From CAZGMJ01 sp964526785 (GTDB lineage: Bacteria > Planctomycetota > Phycisphaerae > Sedimentisphaerales > Anaerobacaceae), in NCBI GenBank assembly GCA_964526785.1, contig CAZGMJ010000007.1:1-64000 (forward strand): a DNA stretch of 64,000 nucleotides, given 5' to 3'. The notes under the pieces were generated by a model. The model ran no database searches. It saw only the letters and a list, made by a program, of their open reading frames with translations, and was not told the origin of the DNA. Within the stretch, counting starts at the first letter, position 1; every line of letters starts with the position of its first letter. Both the position numbers and the translations under genes were made by a program. This document shows positions 24,965-33,794 of the stretch, in pieces.

Positions 24965-26998
24965 GTGGTTGAAACTGGCTCTATTCGTAATATCGTGTTG
25001 CTGGGTCATGGCGGCAGTGGCAAGACGTCGCTGGCAGAGACTATGCTGCACAAGACCGGTGCGGTAAATCGACTGGGCAGCGTTGATGATAAGACAAGTG
25101 TCTGCGACTTTTATGACGAGGAGAAGGAGCATCAGCATTCGATTCAGGCCGCAGTGGTCCATGCTGAGCATGACGGCAAGCTGATTAATATCATCGATGC
25201 ACCCGGATATCCTGATTTTATCGGTCCGGCCATCGGAACACTGCCCGCTGCTGAGACGGCAGTGATTGTGGTGAGTGCCGCGCAGGGTATTGAGACGAAT
25301 ACCCGGAAGATGTTCGAATTGGCCAGGCAGCAGAACAAACCCTGCATTATCGTAATTAATAAGATGGATGCGGACAACATCGATCTTCCCGGCCTGGTCG
25401 GCACCATTCAGGAAACGTTCGGTTCAGCCTGTCGATGCGCAAATCTGCCAAGCCAAGATAAGAAGACCCTTATAGACTGCATAGCGAGCGACGATGGGGA
25501 CTCCCCCGTCATGGACGTTGCTCAGGCACATACGGAACTGATCGAGAGCATCATTGAGGCCGACGACGAGTTGATGGAGAGCTACCTCGGTGGCGAGGAG
25601 ATTTCCGCAGAAAAGGTCGGTTCGGTATTCGTCAAGGCGCTGCAGGCGAAGACAATTATTCCGATCGTCTTCACTGATGCCCGCAATGAGATCGGCACCA
25701 CGGAGTTGTTGGACCTCATAGCGAAGTACACGCCCTCCCCCACTGACGCGCCACCTCCCGTATTGAAAGACGGGGAGGACGAAAAGCAATTGAAAGCGGA
25801 TTCGGGCGGGCCTTTGGCGGGCCTTGTGTTCCGTATCACTTTCGACCCGCGTTCCAACATGAAGTACTCGACGATTCGGATCTTCAGCGGAACGATCAAG
25901 TCGGACACGAACCTCCATCGCAACGACGAGAAGAAGGGTATTCGTCCCGGGCACATCCAAAGGGCGCAGGGCGGCGAGACGGAAGAAATCGATGCCGGTG
26001 TTGCCGGCGATATCATCACGCTGGCCAAGGTTGAAGAGCTGAAGGTGGGCGATCTGATACACGAGGGAGAGCTCAGCGGCAAGTTTGACATGCCCCCTAC
26101 GCCCGAGCCCATGTTCTCGCTGGCATTGGAGCCCGCGGCGCGAGGTGATGAACAGAAGATCAGCGCGGCGCTCGAGCGGCTTTGTGAAGAGGATCCGTGT
26201 TTCAAGGTCAGCCGTGACCAGCAGACCAAGGAACTCGTGGCCAACGGTCTCGGCGATCTGCATCTCCGCATTGTGCTTGAGAAGATGCAGAACCGCTCCA
26301 AACTCACGGTCACGACGAAAGAGCCGAAGATACCTTACCGCGAGACGATCACGGGAAAGGCCGAAGGCCACTATCGCCACAAGAAGCAGACCGGCGGGGC
26401 AGGACAGTTCGGCGAGGTCTACCTGCGTGTGGAACCGGCCGAACGGAACAGCGATCCGCCGCTCGAGTTCAGTTGGGACATCTTCGGCGGCTCGATTCCG
26501 GGCCAGTTCGAACCGGCCGTTCTCAAGGGTGTCAACGATGTTATGCAGAGTGGTATTGTCGCAGGTTTTCCGCTGCAGGACGTCAAGGTCTCCGTCTACG
26601 ATGGCAAGCACCATCCCGTTGACTCCAAAGAAGTAGCATTTCGCGCGGCCGGCAAGGGCGCATTTGCAGATGCCCTCCAGAAAGCCAAGCCGGTTTTGCT
26701 GGAGCCTATCGTCGATATGGAAGTGACCGTTCCGGCCGACAATATGGGTGACATCACGGGCGATCTTTCATCGAAGCGAGGGCGCGTTATGGGACAGGAG
26801 ATGCTTCCGGGCAACTTCGTGACCATCAAGGCCCAGGTGCCGCTGGCGGAAGTAACGCAATATAACAGCCAACTCAAGAGCGTAACGGGTGGCCAGGGAA
26901 GCTACTCCATGACGCTCAGCCACTATGAAGCCGTCCCGCCGAACGTCCAGCAGCAAATCGTCGCGGCACACGCCAGAGAACAGGAAAGCGAATCTTAA
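24965..26998 (+). CDS. EF-G-like translational GTPase (divergent paralogue)
   Basis: A 677-residue GTPase of the elongation factor G superfamily. G1 is GHGGSGKTSLAETML, G3 is DAPGYPDF and G4 is NKMD. Domain II, III, IV and V features follow, for example GGAGQFGEVYLRVEPAE and GSIPGQFEPAVLKGVNDVM. The switch I segment reads EEKEHQHSI where true EF-G has an RGITI motif, which places it with FusA2/EF-G-like proteins of uncertain function rather than the housekeeping factor. The GTG start at 24965 follows GGGAGG by 7 nt. It is a single-gene unit closed by a strong terminator and divergent from rex, so it might share redox control. Its role (ribosome recycling, stress or tetracycline-like protection) cannot be settled here. 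Confidence 0.88.
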   Translation: MVETGSIRNIVLLGHGGSGKTSLAETMLHKTGAVNRLGSVDDKTSVCDFYDEEKEHQHSIQAAVVHAEHDGKLINIIDAPGYPDFIGPAIGTLPAAETAVIVVSAAQGIETNTRKMFELARQQNKPCIIVINKMDADNIDLPGLVGTIQETFGSACRCANLPSQDKKTLIDCIASDDGDSPVMDVAQAHTELIESIIEADDELMESYLGGEEISAEKVGSVFVKALQAKTIIPIVFTDARNEIGTTELLDLIAKYTPSPTDAPPPVLKDGEDEKQLKADSGGPLAGLVFRITFDPRSNMKYSTIRIFSGTIKSDTNLHRNDEKKGIRPGHIQRAQGGETEEIDAGVAGDIITLAKVEELKVGDLIHEGELSGKFDMPPTPEPMFSLALEPAARGDEQKISAALERLCEEDPCFKVSRDQQTKELVANGLGDLHLRIVLEKMQNRSKLTVTTKEPKIPYRETITGKAEGHYRHKKQTGGAGQFGEVYLRVEPAERNSDPPLEFSWDIFGGSIPGQFEPAVLKGVNDVMQSGIVAGFPLQDVKVSVYDGKHHPVDSKEVAFRAAGKGAFADALQKAKPVLLEPIVDMEVTVPADNMGDITGDLSSKRGRVMGQEMLPGNFVTIKAQVPLAEVTQYNSQLKSVTGGQGSYSMTLSHYEAVPPNVQQQIVAAHAREQESES

Positions 26999-27017
26999 GC
27001 CGATTCGAGACTATTGC

Positions 27018-27054
27018 AGCCCGCGGTGGAATATGAAACCGCGGGCTTTTTTTT
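27018..27054 (+). terminator. Intrinsic terminator after the EF-G-like gene
   Basis: A 10-bp perfect stem, AGCCCGCGGT (27018-27027) with ACCGCGGGCT (27038-27047), has a 10-nt loop and eight consecutive T (27047-27054). It lies 20 bp beyond the stop codon. Confidence 0.93.
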
Positions 27055-27534
27055 GCGGCTCCTTCAATGGGATCCTAGTTTCGAAAGACAGCAGTTGATA
27101 AACGAATAGCAAATGCTGCTTTTGGAAGATACTGAAATCCAGACAGAAGCCTTATTCCCTGGCGGCAAGAGTTTGACGGTACTGGGGCCAAGAATCAGGT
27201 CTCTGATGGGACGCAGAACCCCGAAGCAGGCAAATTAGCCTGGAATGCCCTTTCCGGCGTTGATCGCCGAGAGAAGCCGAAAAAGGGCTCACGGGCGGGC
27301 GAAACTGTTTCCATGTCAGCTATGCAAAGCGAGGCGAGTTGGCACCAGGTGAAGCACAGAAACTTCAATGATTTGATCAGACTGTCCACAGGGCAGCTAA
27401 AGAATGTGGCAGTAATCCCACCGAAGAACAAAGATTATTTGTTGCGTAAGTGGTTACCGAAGAGACATTTAGGTTCTTTTCACATGCAAGGCGGAGAAAA
27501 TATTTCACATTTTCAGGCTTTTTTTGCTTGAACC
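27055..27534. other. Intergenic region upstream of the BlaI operators
   Basis: About 480 bases with no convincing gene. A cluster of short hairpins lies at 27184-27290. Short ORFs at 27195-27431 (minus) and 27313-27531 (plus) have no recognisable product and no good ribosome-binding site. Confidence 0.5.
27184..27290 (+). ncRNA. Possible structured RNA of unknown type
   Basis: Consecutive small stems can be drawn: GGGG (27184-27187) with CCCC (27219-27222) enclosing ATCAG/CTGAT (27194-27198, 27203-27207); CAGGC/GCCTG (27227-27231, 27238-27242); CGGCG/CGCCG (27255-27259, 27265-27269); and AGCC/GGCT near 27275-27290. I do not recognise the family. GGGACGCA at 27208-27215 recalls the c-di-GMP-I riboswitch core, but the rest does not fit. 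Confidence 0.2.
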
Positions 27535-27568
27535 TACTGCATTCATAGTACATACTACATTTATAGTA
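27528..27568 (+). promoter_or_regulatory. Promoter with two abutting BlaI/MecI-type operators
   Basis: TACTACATTTATAGTA (27553-27568) matches the known BlaI/MecI operator TACTACATATGTAGTA at 14 of 16 positions. TACTGCATTCATAGTA (27535-27550) matches at 12 of 16. Only 2 bp separate them. A candidate promoter, TTGAAC (27528-27533) and CATACT (27551-27556) with 17 bp spacing, overlaps both, so repressor binding would block transcription of the blaI-M56 pair. Confidence 0.7.
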
Positions 27569-27593
27569 CTACTGAATATATCTGGAGGCAGCT

Positions 27594-27986
27594 ATGACAA
27601 AGAAAGCCAAACCGTCGGACCTGGAGATGCAGATCCTTTCAGTGCTCTGGCACAGAGGGCCCAGCACTGCCCGGGAGGTTCTCGATGCGATGCCGGACGG
27701 GAAGAAGCGGGCCTACACCACGATCCTTTCGGCGATGCAGGTCATGGAGAAGAAGGGGCTGCTCAAGCACACCAGTCGCGGGGTGGCGCACGTCTACAGC
27801 CCGGCGGTCAAGAGGAGTAAGATTATTCGTCCGTTTGTGCGAAAAGTCGTTACGGAAGTGTTTGGCGGCCGGCCCGCAGCGGTGATGCAGGCCCTGCTCG
27901 AAGACGGCCAGATCAGCGACAAGGAACTGGCGGAAATGCGGAAGTTGCTGGAAGATGCACGCCCCGACGGAAGTAGTCAGGCGTAG
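27594..27986 (+). CDS. BlaI/MecI/CopY-family transcriptional repressor
   Basis: A 130-residue winged-helix repressor. The N-terminus KPSDLEMQILSVLWHRGP and TARAVLDAMPD-like TAREVLDAMPDGKKRAYTT form the DNA-binding domain, with STILSAMQVMEKKGLLKHT-type recognition helix and wing. The C-terminal helices (VRKVVTEVFGGRPAAVMQAL) should form the dimer and contain the region that the partner protease cleaves. The ATG at 27594 follows GGAGG by 5 nt. Two BlaI-type operators overlap its own promoter. It is 21 bp upstream of an M56 peptidase gene, the standard BlaI-BlaR1 pairing. Confidence 0.93.
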   Translation: MTKKAKPSDLEMQILSVLWHRGPSTAREVLDAMPDGKKRAYTTILSAMQVMEKKGLLKHTSRGVAHVYSPAVKRSKIIRPFVRKVVTEVFGGRPAAVMQALLEDGQISDKELAEMRKLLEDARPDGSSQA

Positions 27987-28007
27987 GTAAAGAAGGGAAA
28001 GACTCAC

Positions 28008-31000
28008 ATGAACGAATTAGTCTCATGGGTGGCAAGCGAGGCATGTAGAAACCTCGTAGCGGCATTGATGCACACCCTCTGGCAAGGCGGGCTCATAGCG
28101 ATGGCACTCTACGCATATCTGCGCGCTACCACAGCTCAGGCGGCCAATCGACGCTATCTTGCGAGCATCACGGCGCTGGGGTCGATTGTCCTTTGCGGTC
28201 TCTTGACGTGGTCGATCCTGAACTACGAGCCAACTGCCACTGCACCAATTGCCGTTGAAGAGAGGGCTTCACACACGTCCGCCACAAGAGAGCGCGCTGA
28301 ACCAGAGACGAGAGAGGGTCCGCGTTCTGCTACCGCCAAGAACCGACAACCTGCATTTGCAGGGCAGAGGAAGATTACTGCAGGTGGGAAGAGTGCGACC
28401 GCCCAAAGCGGTAGCTGGCAGATATGGGCTGCCATGGTCTGGATCGTGGGTACGGTCGCCATGCTGCTGCGGGCGCTGCTGGTCATGGTCGGCGGCAGGA
28501 GGCTTCGAAAACGATGCGTGCCGGCCGAAGACCAGAGCTTGCTTGGCACTATAGAACGCCTGCGCCGGAAGATGCACATCAGACGGAAGATACGTGTGGT
28601 ACTCGGCGCGCACATTACAGTGCCGGGTGTGGTCGGGTGCTTCTGCCCGACGCTTCTGCTGCCCGCTTCGATGGCTACGGGCATACCCGCCGACGACCTG
28701 CAGGCCATCCTGACCCACGAACTGGCACACATCAGGCGTTTCGACTATCTGGTGAACTTCCTTCAGATGGTTGTGGAAGCGTTGCTCTTCTTCAATCCGG
28801 CGGTGTGGTGGGTCAGCAGGCAGATCAGGATCGAGCGGGAGGCCTGTTGCGACGCGGCCGGTGTCCTAGTGACGGGCCAGAGGACGAAATATGCTGAACT
28901 GCTGATTTGGTGGGCCCAGAAGATGCGAGACAATCGCGTGGCGGCGACGGCAGCGATGGTAGGATTAGCAGAAGAGCCAGGTGACGGGAGAACGCTTGAC
29001 CGCGTCAAACGCATTATGATTACGGGGCACAAACCGAGGCTGCGGGTGTCGTGGCCGGTTGCGGGGGCGATGCTGGTGCTGTCGATAGTGTGTCTGGCGG
29101 CGCTGTGGCAGGGAACGGATCTGGCGGTTGCGTTTGCGGGCAGGATTCTGACGCCGCAGGAGCGTATTGAGAAGCTCGAGGAGATTTCTCAGGAGTACGG
29201 CTTTAAAGATAGAGACTACGGCGTCGAAGACAAGATCCATATATCAGGCACCGTCAGAACACACGATGGCGGGCCGTTCGGCAAGCACCCGAATGCACTG
29301 GTAAACAGCCAGAGGCCTCGATACGGCTCGAGCGCAAGCATAAGCATACAGACCAAGAACCAGCCTCAAGGGACAGGGACGTTTGACCACAAGGCTGAGT
29401 ACGGCCAGATATACATCATGGCCACGGCAGACGGATATGCGCCGGCCATGGCGGGGCCTTTCGATCCTGAACCGGGCGGGAGGATTGAAGGAATTGAGAT
29501 GGTGTTGGGGGAAGGATTCACAGGACGGATACAGGTGCTGGATGAATCGGAGCGACCCGTCGAGGGAGCGGAACTGGTCGGCGGCTATACCTATCCCAAC
29601 GACGGCTCGTATCATCACACGATCAAGCTGACGACGGATGCGAATGGCATGGCGATTGAGGAACATGCCTGGGACTACAAGGTGGGCATGCAGATCGAGG
29701 CGGACGGCTTCGAACCGGAGCGGCTTTCAGAGGTCCTTTTCAAGCGCGGCGAAACGAGTGTGGTAACGCTGAAGGCTGTTGAGCCGGCAACAGGAATTGT
29801 GGTATCATCCCAGAGTGGCGAACCCATCGAGGGAGCAGAAGTCCGCGTGATGATGTCGAGGATTGATGATAGCCATACCTGGGGAGAGGACGGCATGTAC
29901 GGCGAGGCCGAAGCAGTGACCGACAGTCGCGGGAGATTTGCATTGAGCAAGCTCAAGACAGAACGGGAGTATCTGATTCTGGTTCGCGCTGAAGGATATG
30001 GGTTTGAATACGTTTCCGGCATACGGCCCGGAAAGAGCGACATCGAGGTTTCGCTCGGTTCAAAGCGTACTATTATCGGGACGATCACGGGGCAACTGGA
30101 CAGGCTGGGCGTGAATAAGGAAGACATCCCCATTGTATCCTATAGGAATCGCTACGGCTTCGAGCATCACGAATCGACGAGTTCCAGTGATGAATCGCCC
30201 GTACGAATAGAAGACGGGGTCGGCTATTTCGAGATTGAGGATTTCTACGGGCAACGGATCAGTATTCATGCAGGAGGCAAGCGTGTCTCGATCGATACGG
30301 ATAGTGATGATCTGGAGAACGTCGTTATAGACCTGCAGCCGGTGAATGAGTTGATGCGAGAGGTTGTACTTGTCTTCGAGGTACCGGACGACTCGCCGGC
30401 GATGCAGGGCGGGGTCCGGATAGACCACGTTATGGAAGGGGAAAACGGATACAAGCCTGACTGGATTGATGTTGTAGACAGTGTGGCGACGTGCGAGGTG
30501 CGGGTGCCCTGCCGCTTCAAATACCGTGTGGATTACTATCACGGCAAGCGGCCGGTCGGGTATTGGTTCAAAGAACCGGAGGATATCAACATACCGACCG
30601 GAGAGCAACCGTTTGTCATCGACGTGCCGGTCCATCCGGCCGGCGCGATCTATGGCTCGATACTGCATGCCAACGACAGTGTCGCAACAGACGCCAGCGG
30701 CAGCCTGCTTGTTGTGAGGAAACCGGATATAGCAGGAAAAGGCCTAAATGGCCTGAACACCGCCCTGCACGGGGGAGGAATGGACAGGGGGAAATTCAAC
30801 GCAACCCCGCTGCCGCTCGGCGGCCGGTACGCCATAGTAGCCTATGACGGCCACTATTTTGAGCTTACCGACACGTTCGAACTGGACGAACGAAATCAGA
30901 TCGTTGAGCAGGATATACGCTTTGGCCAAGGAGTAACACTGGAGGGTCGCCTGCTGGACATAGACGGCAGTCCGGCCAGAGATAGCTTGCGGCTGGGAGT

Positions 31001-31526
31001 ATCCGTCAAGTGTGACCAGGCCAATTGGAGCACAAAACGGCCCGCGATCAGACCCGACGTCAACGGCGAGTTCACATTCGAAAACGTCAATCCCAACTTT
31101 GCGGGCAAGTACATCTTGGAAGCGGCGGTTCGGCCCGGGTACCGACCTGTCAGGGTTGAGGTTGAGGACGTTACGAAGCCGCTGGTGATACAACTTGAGG
31201 AAGGCAAGCGGTTGAGGGGCGTTGTCATTGACGATGCAACGGGCCGGCCGGTTCCGGGGGCGCAAGTCTATGCCTCTTACTGGGAGGAGGAAAACGGCAA
31301 GAGCCGTAACTACGAGCGTCTGAAGGCCGAGAGCCGAACAAATGAGCGGGGAGAATTTGTGTTCAGCAATATGGCCGAGAGAGAGTATCGCTTAGGTGTG
31401 CAGGAGGCTAATCTTGCGGGCAGATACGACGTGAAGGCCACGGGCGGGCAGGAGGAGCCTGTCACACTCAGGATTGACATATATGAGTGGAGCGACCTGA
31501 AGCCGGTCAAACCGCAGGAGGATTGA
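28008..31526 (+). CDS. M56 (BlaR1-like) membrane metallopeptidase with long extracytoplasmic C-terminal region
   Basis: A 1172-residue protein. Hydrophobic segments lie near 15-35, 50-70, 138-165, 253-270 and 345-370. The zinc site H237ELAH in LTHELAHIRRFDYLVNF and the downstream Glu in IRIEREACCDAAG match the M56 family, which cleaves BlaI-type repressors after a signal. The ~800 residues after the last membrane segment contain repeated carboxypeptidase-regulatory-like beta domains, for example GRIQVLDESERPVEGAELVG, GIVVSSQSGEPIEGAEVRVM and GVVIDDATGRPVPGAQVYAS. No penicillin-binding sensor motif (S-x-x-K, KTG) is seen, so the ligand is probably not a beta-lactam. No beta-lactamase gene is adjacent. 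It follows blaI by 21 bp. Confidence 0.88.
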   Translation: MNELVSWVASEACRNLVAALMHTLWQGGLIAMALYAYLRATTAQAANRRYLASITALGSIVLCGLLTWSILNYEPTATAPIAVEERASHTSATRERAEPETREGPRSATAKNRQPAFAGQRKITAGGKSATAQSGSWQIWAAMVWIVGTVAMLLRALLVMVGGRRLRKRCVPAEDQSLLGTIERLRRKMHIRRKIRVVLGAHITVPGVVGCFCPTLLLPASMATGIPADDLQAILTHELAHIRRFDYLVNFLQMVVEALLFFNPAVWWVSRQIRIEREACCDAAGVLVTGQRTKYAELLIWWAQKMRDNRVAATAAMVGLAEEPGDGRTLDRVKRIMITGHKPRLRVSWPVAGAMLVLSIVCLAALWQGTDLAVAFAGRILTPQERIEKLEEISQEYGFKDRDYGVEDKIHISGTVRTHDGGPFGKHPNALVNSQRPRYGSSASISIQTKNQPQGTGTFDHKAEYGQIYIMATADGYAPAMAGPFDPEPGGRIEGIEMVLGEGFTGRIQVLDESERPVEGAELVGGYTYPNDGSYHHTIKLTTDANGMAIEEHAWDYKVGMQIEADGFEPERLSEVLFKRGETSVVTLKAVEPATGIVVSSQSGEPIEGAEVRVMMSRIDDSHTWGEDGMYGEAEAVTDSRGRFALSKLKTEREYLILVRAEGYGFEYVSGIRPGKSDIEVSLGSKRTIIGTITGQLDRLGVNKEDIPIVSYRNRYGFEHHESTSSSDESPVRIEDGVGYFEIEDFYGQRISIHAGGKRVSIDTDSDDLENVVIDLQPVNELMREVVLVFEVPDDSPAMQGGVRIDHVMEGENGYKPDWIDVVDSVATCEVRVPCRFKYRVDYYHGKRPVGYWFKEPEDINIPTGEQPFVIDVPVHPAGAIYGSILHANDSVATDASGSLLVVRKPDIAGKGLNGLNTALHGGGMDRGKFNATPLPLGGRYAIVAYDGHYFELTDTFELDERNQIVEQDIRFGQGVTLEGRLLDIDGSPARDSLRLGVSVKCDQANWSTKRPAIRPDVNGEFTFENVNPNFAGKYILEAAVRPGYRPVRVEVEDVTKPLVIQLEEGKRLRGVVIDDATGRPVPGAQVYASYWEEENGKSRNYERLKAESRTNERGEFVFSNMAEREYRLGVQEANLAGRYDVKATGGQEEPVTLRIDIYEWSDLKPVKPQED

Positions 31527-31535
31527 CCGGGACTG

Positions 31536-32519
31536 TTATTTCAAAGTGATGATTTTGGGTGACGCCATCAGTTCTCGCCCATTGTCGTTTCCAACGACAT
31601 TGTAGTGGCCGTCGTCGCTCCAGAATACGAAGCCGGCCAGTTCGGGGAATTTGTCTTCCAGTTTCCTCAGGACATTCATACAATCATTGTGCGGCTCGGA
31701 ACGTCCGCGGATTCCAAGCTCCGCCCACCAGATGACCTTGCCTGCATTCTTCTTTTTCTCCACGGCCCAGTCGTACTCGGAGAAGATCAAGCCTTTGCCA
31801 TAAGCTGATTTACCTATGATATCGACATAGTCGTCGCCTGGGTAATATTTTGGCAGGGCGTCGCGGTTGGCCGTAGTGTGATAGGCCCAGATGATGTTGT
31901 CGAGAGCTTTGTCGTTGGTGAAGTAATCGTGAACCAGGCGATAAAGCTTAATAGCATGCATATTGCTTTCCTTGGCGTGCCATTTGTTGCGGTCGTCGCT
32001 TTCGACGAAGGGTGTGTAGACCACGGGAACACCCCGATCCTTCAGCCACTGCAGATTGGCGGCCATACGATCCATCTGCCTGTAGAAGTCGCGTTTTGTT
32101 GGATTATCATTGCGGGCAAAGATCGGGTCTATATCCAACGGGTCGTTCCACGATCCGCCGGCAGGATTCGCATAGAACGTAAAGACGCCTACAATCAATC
32201 CGCGATCCCACATCTCCTTGACGCCCTCATTCCAGGCCGAATCAGGGAACGGATCGTCATGGAAGTCATACGTTACCGTCCCATAGCGGGGCATCCTGCC
32301 CGTATGATCGTAAACCTTCCTGAGCCAGTTGCTGGAGTGGTCCATGTCGGGGTTTTCGTTATGGACCCAGGTGGCTACCTGTCCGAAAAGATAGGAACCG
32401 TTGCCCAGGCTCTTGAGATAGTCGAGCACTTCGGCGGCGGGTGGAGTTTTGTCCCTGGCGCAGGCGGGCACAAAACCGAGTAAAACAACAGCAACCATTA
32501 TCAATCGGCGTATCATCAT
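31536..32519 (-). CDS. GH26-like glycoside hydrolase (beta-mannanase family)
   Basis: A 327-residue secreted protein with a GH26 pattern. The signal peptide is MMIRRLIMVAVVLLGFVPAC; the C of VPAC could be a lipobox, although the site is not ideal. VPVVYTPFVESDDRN aligns with the acid/base region (Glu173). KLYRLVHDYF, LDNIIWAYH and YYPGDDYVDIIGKSAY match typical GH26 stretches. WWAELGIR aligns with the nucleophile region (Glu267). The usual HE of the acid/base motif reads VE, and aromatic subsite residues differ, so specificity may not be mannan. I chose ATG 32519 at the signal peptide (GGAG 11 nt upstream); the frame extends to 32597. It converges on the M56 gene with only 9 bp between stops. 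Confidence 0.8.
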   Translation of the reverse strand: MMIRRLIMVAVVLLGFVPACARDKTPPAAEVLDYLKSLGNGSYLFGQVATWVHNENPDMDHSSNWLRKVYDHTGRMPRYGTVTYDFHDDPFPDSAWNEGVKEMWDRGLIVGVFTFYANPAGGSWNDPLDIDPIFARNDNPTKRDFYRQMDRMAANLQWLKDRGVPVVYTPFVESDDRNKWHAKESNMHAIKLYRLVHDYFTNDKALDNIIWAYHTTANRDALPKYYPGDDYVDIIGKSAYGKGLIFSEYDWAVEKKKNAGKVIWWAELGIRGRSEPHNDCMNVLRKLEDKFPELAGFVFWSDDGHYNVVGNDNGRELMASPKIITLK

Positions 32520-32650
32520 AGCGTCTATCACTCCAGGATCAGGGGCATGATTCAGTCGGACATGCCATATCATCTGGTGATCGGCAATCCTGCACACGAC
32601 ATCGCCGATACTACCATGGTCGGAGACTTAGTTTCAACATCTGTGCGAAA

Positions 32651-33736
32651 TTAACCGGCAACCGAAGACTTGACCGATTGTCTCTTCACGGCCTCGCTCA
32701 ACTCTCCACGATGAGAATTCAGCCATCGGGCTTTGCGCAAAATCATCTTGAGGAAATCAAGTCCGTGCAGATGTCCGAAGAAACCAGTGGCGGCAACCGG
32801 CAGGACAGCCTCGGCAATCATCGTCTCAATCATCAGGTCGATCAGACAATCAAGCTTGACCTCATTGAGCGACGCATCCCGGCAATACCCCATAACAACC
32901 TGCAACAGTCTATCCCGATCGAAATAGTCCGGCCAGTCGGATGGCCTGGGGCGCCCGCCGACGATGGAGAATTGAAGCATGGCATTGGCCAGGTCCGTGA
33001 CAGGCGGCGCGATCTTCACCGAATCGAAATCCAGTACCGCCACAATTTCGCTGCCCGCAAACAGAATATTACCCGGATGCCAATCGCCGTGCACTACCTG
33101 CCTCGCCAGAGAACCGTAGCCGTGCTTGTTGGCGCGAATGCTGGCGTCATTGTACAAGGCCATGAGTTCTTCAGCCGTCTTCCTCTCGCGGCCGTCCGGA
33201 CGCTGGTTCGTTTCGTAGACACGGCCGTGCCGGGATCTGGCATGGCGTCCCAGCGAGCGGAGATGTCTGCGTACGATGGTGGAATCGTGGAAAGTGGACT
33301 GCACGGCATCCTGACTGTGATCGAATGTCGCAATCAGTCTGTGAAACCGAGCCAACTGCATACCGCTGTTGACCGTTGCCTCCGGCGAGCCGTCATAACG
33401 CGAACCGGCGACAAAGCGAAACATTTCATAGACATAATTGCCACGCAGAAGCACCGTCTTGCTCTCATGACGAGTGGACACAACAGGAGGCACCGGAAAT
33501 CCCGCCCGGCCAAGATGCCGTTGCACAGCGTGTGCAAAAACAACGCGACTGAACTGGTCCCCGCCGGCGGGTTTGCGTTTGAGCAGAAACTTGCCCGCAT
33601 CGGCAAGAAATGCCAGTTTTGGCAGACGCCGATTCCCCGCCTCTATCGATTTGACCTGATGGATGACGCCAATGTCGTAGTGACTCAGCACACATACGAG
33701 TTCATCAGCCAGGAATTGTGCTCCATCACGCGACAC
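32651..33736 (-). CDS. Aminoglycoside phosphotransferase-fold kinase (APH family)
   Basis: A 361-residue cytoplasmic small-molecule kinase. The N-terminal lobe includes KLAFLADAGKFLLKRKP with the ATP-binding Lys. The catalytic loop is VVHGDWHPGNILF and the metal-binding motif is VAVLDFDSVKIAPPVTDLA, both diagnostic for APH/choline-kinase-like proteins. The substrate is unknown; spore-coat CotS-like and homoserine-kinase-like proteins share this fold. I chose GTG 33736, which has GGGAG 6 nt upstream; the frame extends to a TTG at 33817, but that would overlap the Ser/Thr kinase gene. It lies 58 bp downstream of that gene on the same strand. Confidence 0.8.
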   Translation of the reverse strand: MSRDGAQFLADELVCVLSHYDIGVIHQVKSIEAGNRRLPKLAFLADAGKFLLKRKPAGGDQFSRVVFAHAVQRHLGRAGFPVPPVVSTRHESKTVLLRGNYVYEMFRFVAGSRYDGSPEATVNSGMQLARFHRLIATFDHSQDAVQSTFHDSTIVRRHLRSLGRHARSRHGRVYETNQRPDGRERKTAEELMALYNDASIRANKHGYGSLARQVVHGDWHPGNILFAGSEIVAVLDFDSVKIAPPVTDLANAMLQFSIVGGRPRPSDWPDYFDRDRLLQVVMGYCRDASLNEVKLDCLIDLMIETMIAEAVLPVAATGFFGHLHGLDFLKMILRKARWLNSHRGELSEAVKRQSVKSSVAG

Positions 33737-33794
33737 GGTCAACTCCCGCCCCGACGCCCGGCAAATACCGAGCAGCGCATTCCAACAAGCAGCG

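Noticed and set aside
25424..26614. 396-codon minus-strand ORF inside the EF-G-like gene
   Set aside because: The plus strand has all GTPase motifs; the minus product has none.
27184..27260. c-di-GMP-I (GEMM) riboswitch
   Set aside because: Only GGGACGCA resembles the core; the flanking conserved positions, second helix and downstream gene position do not fit.
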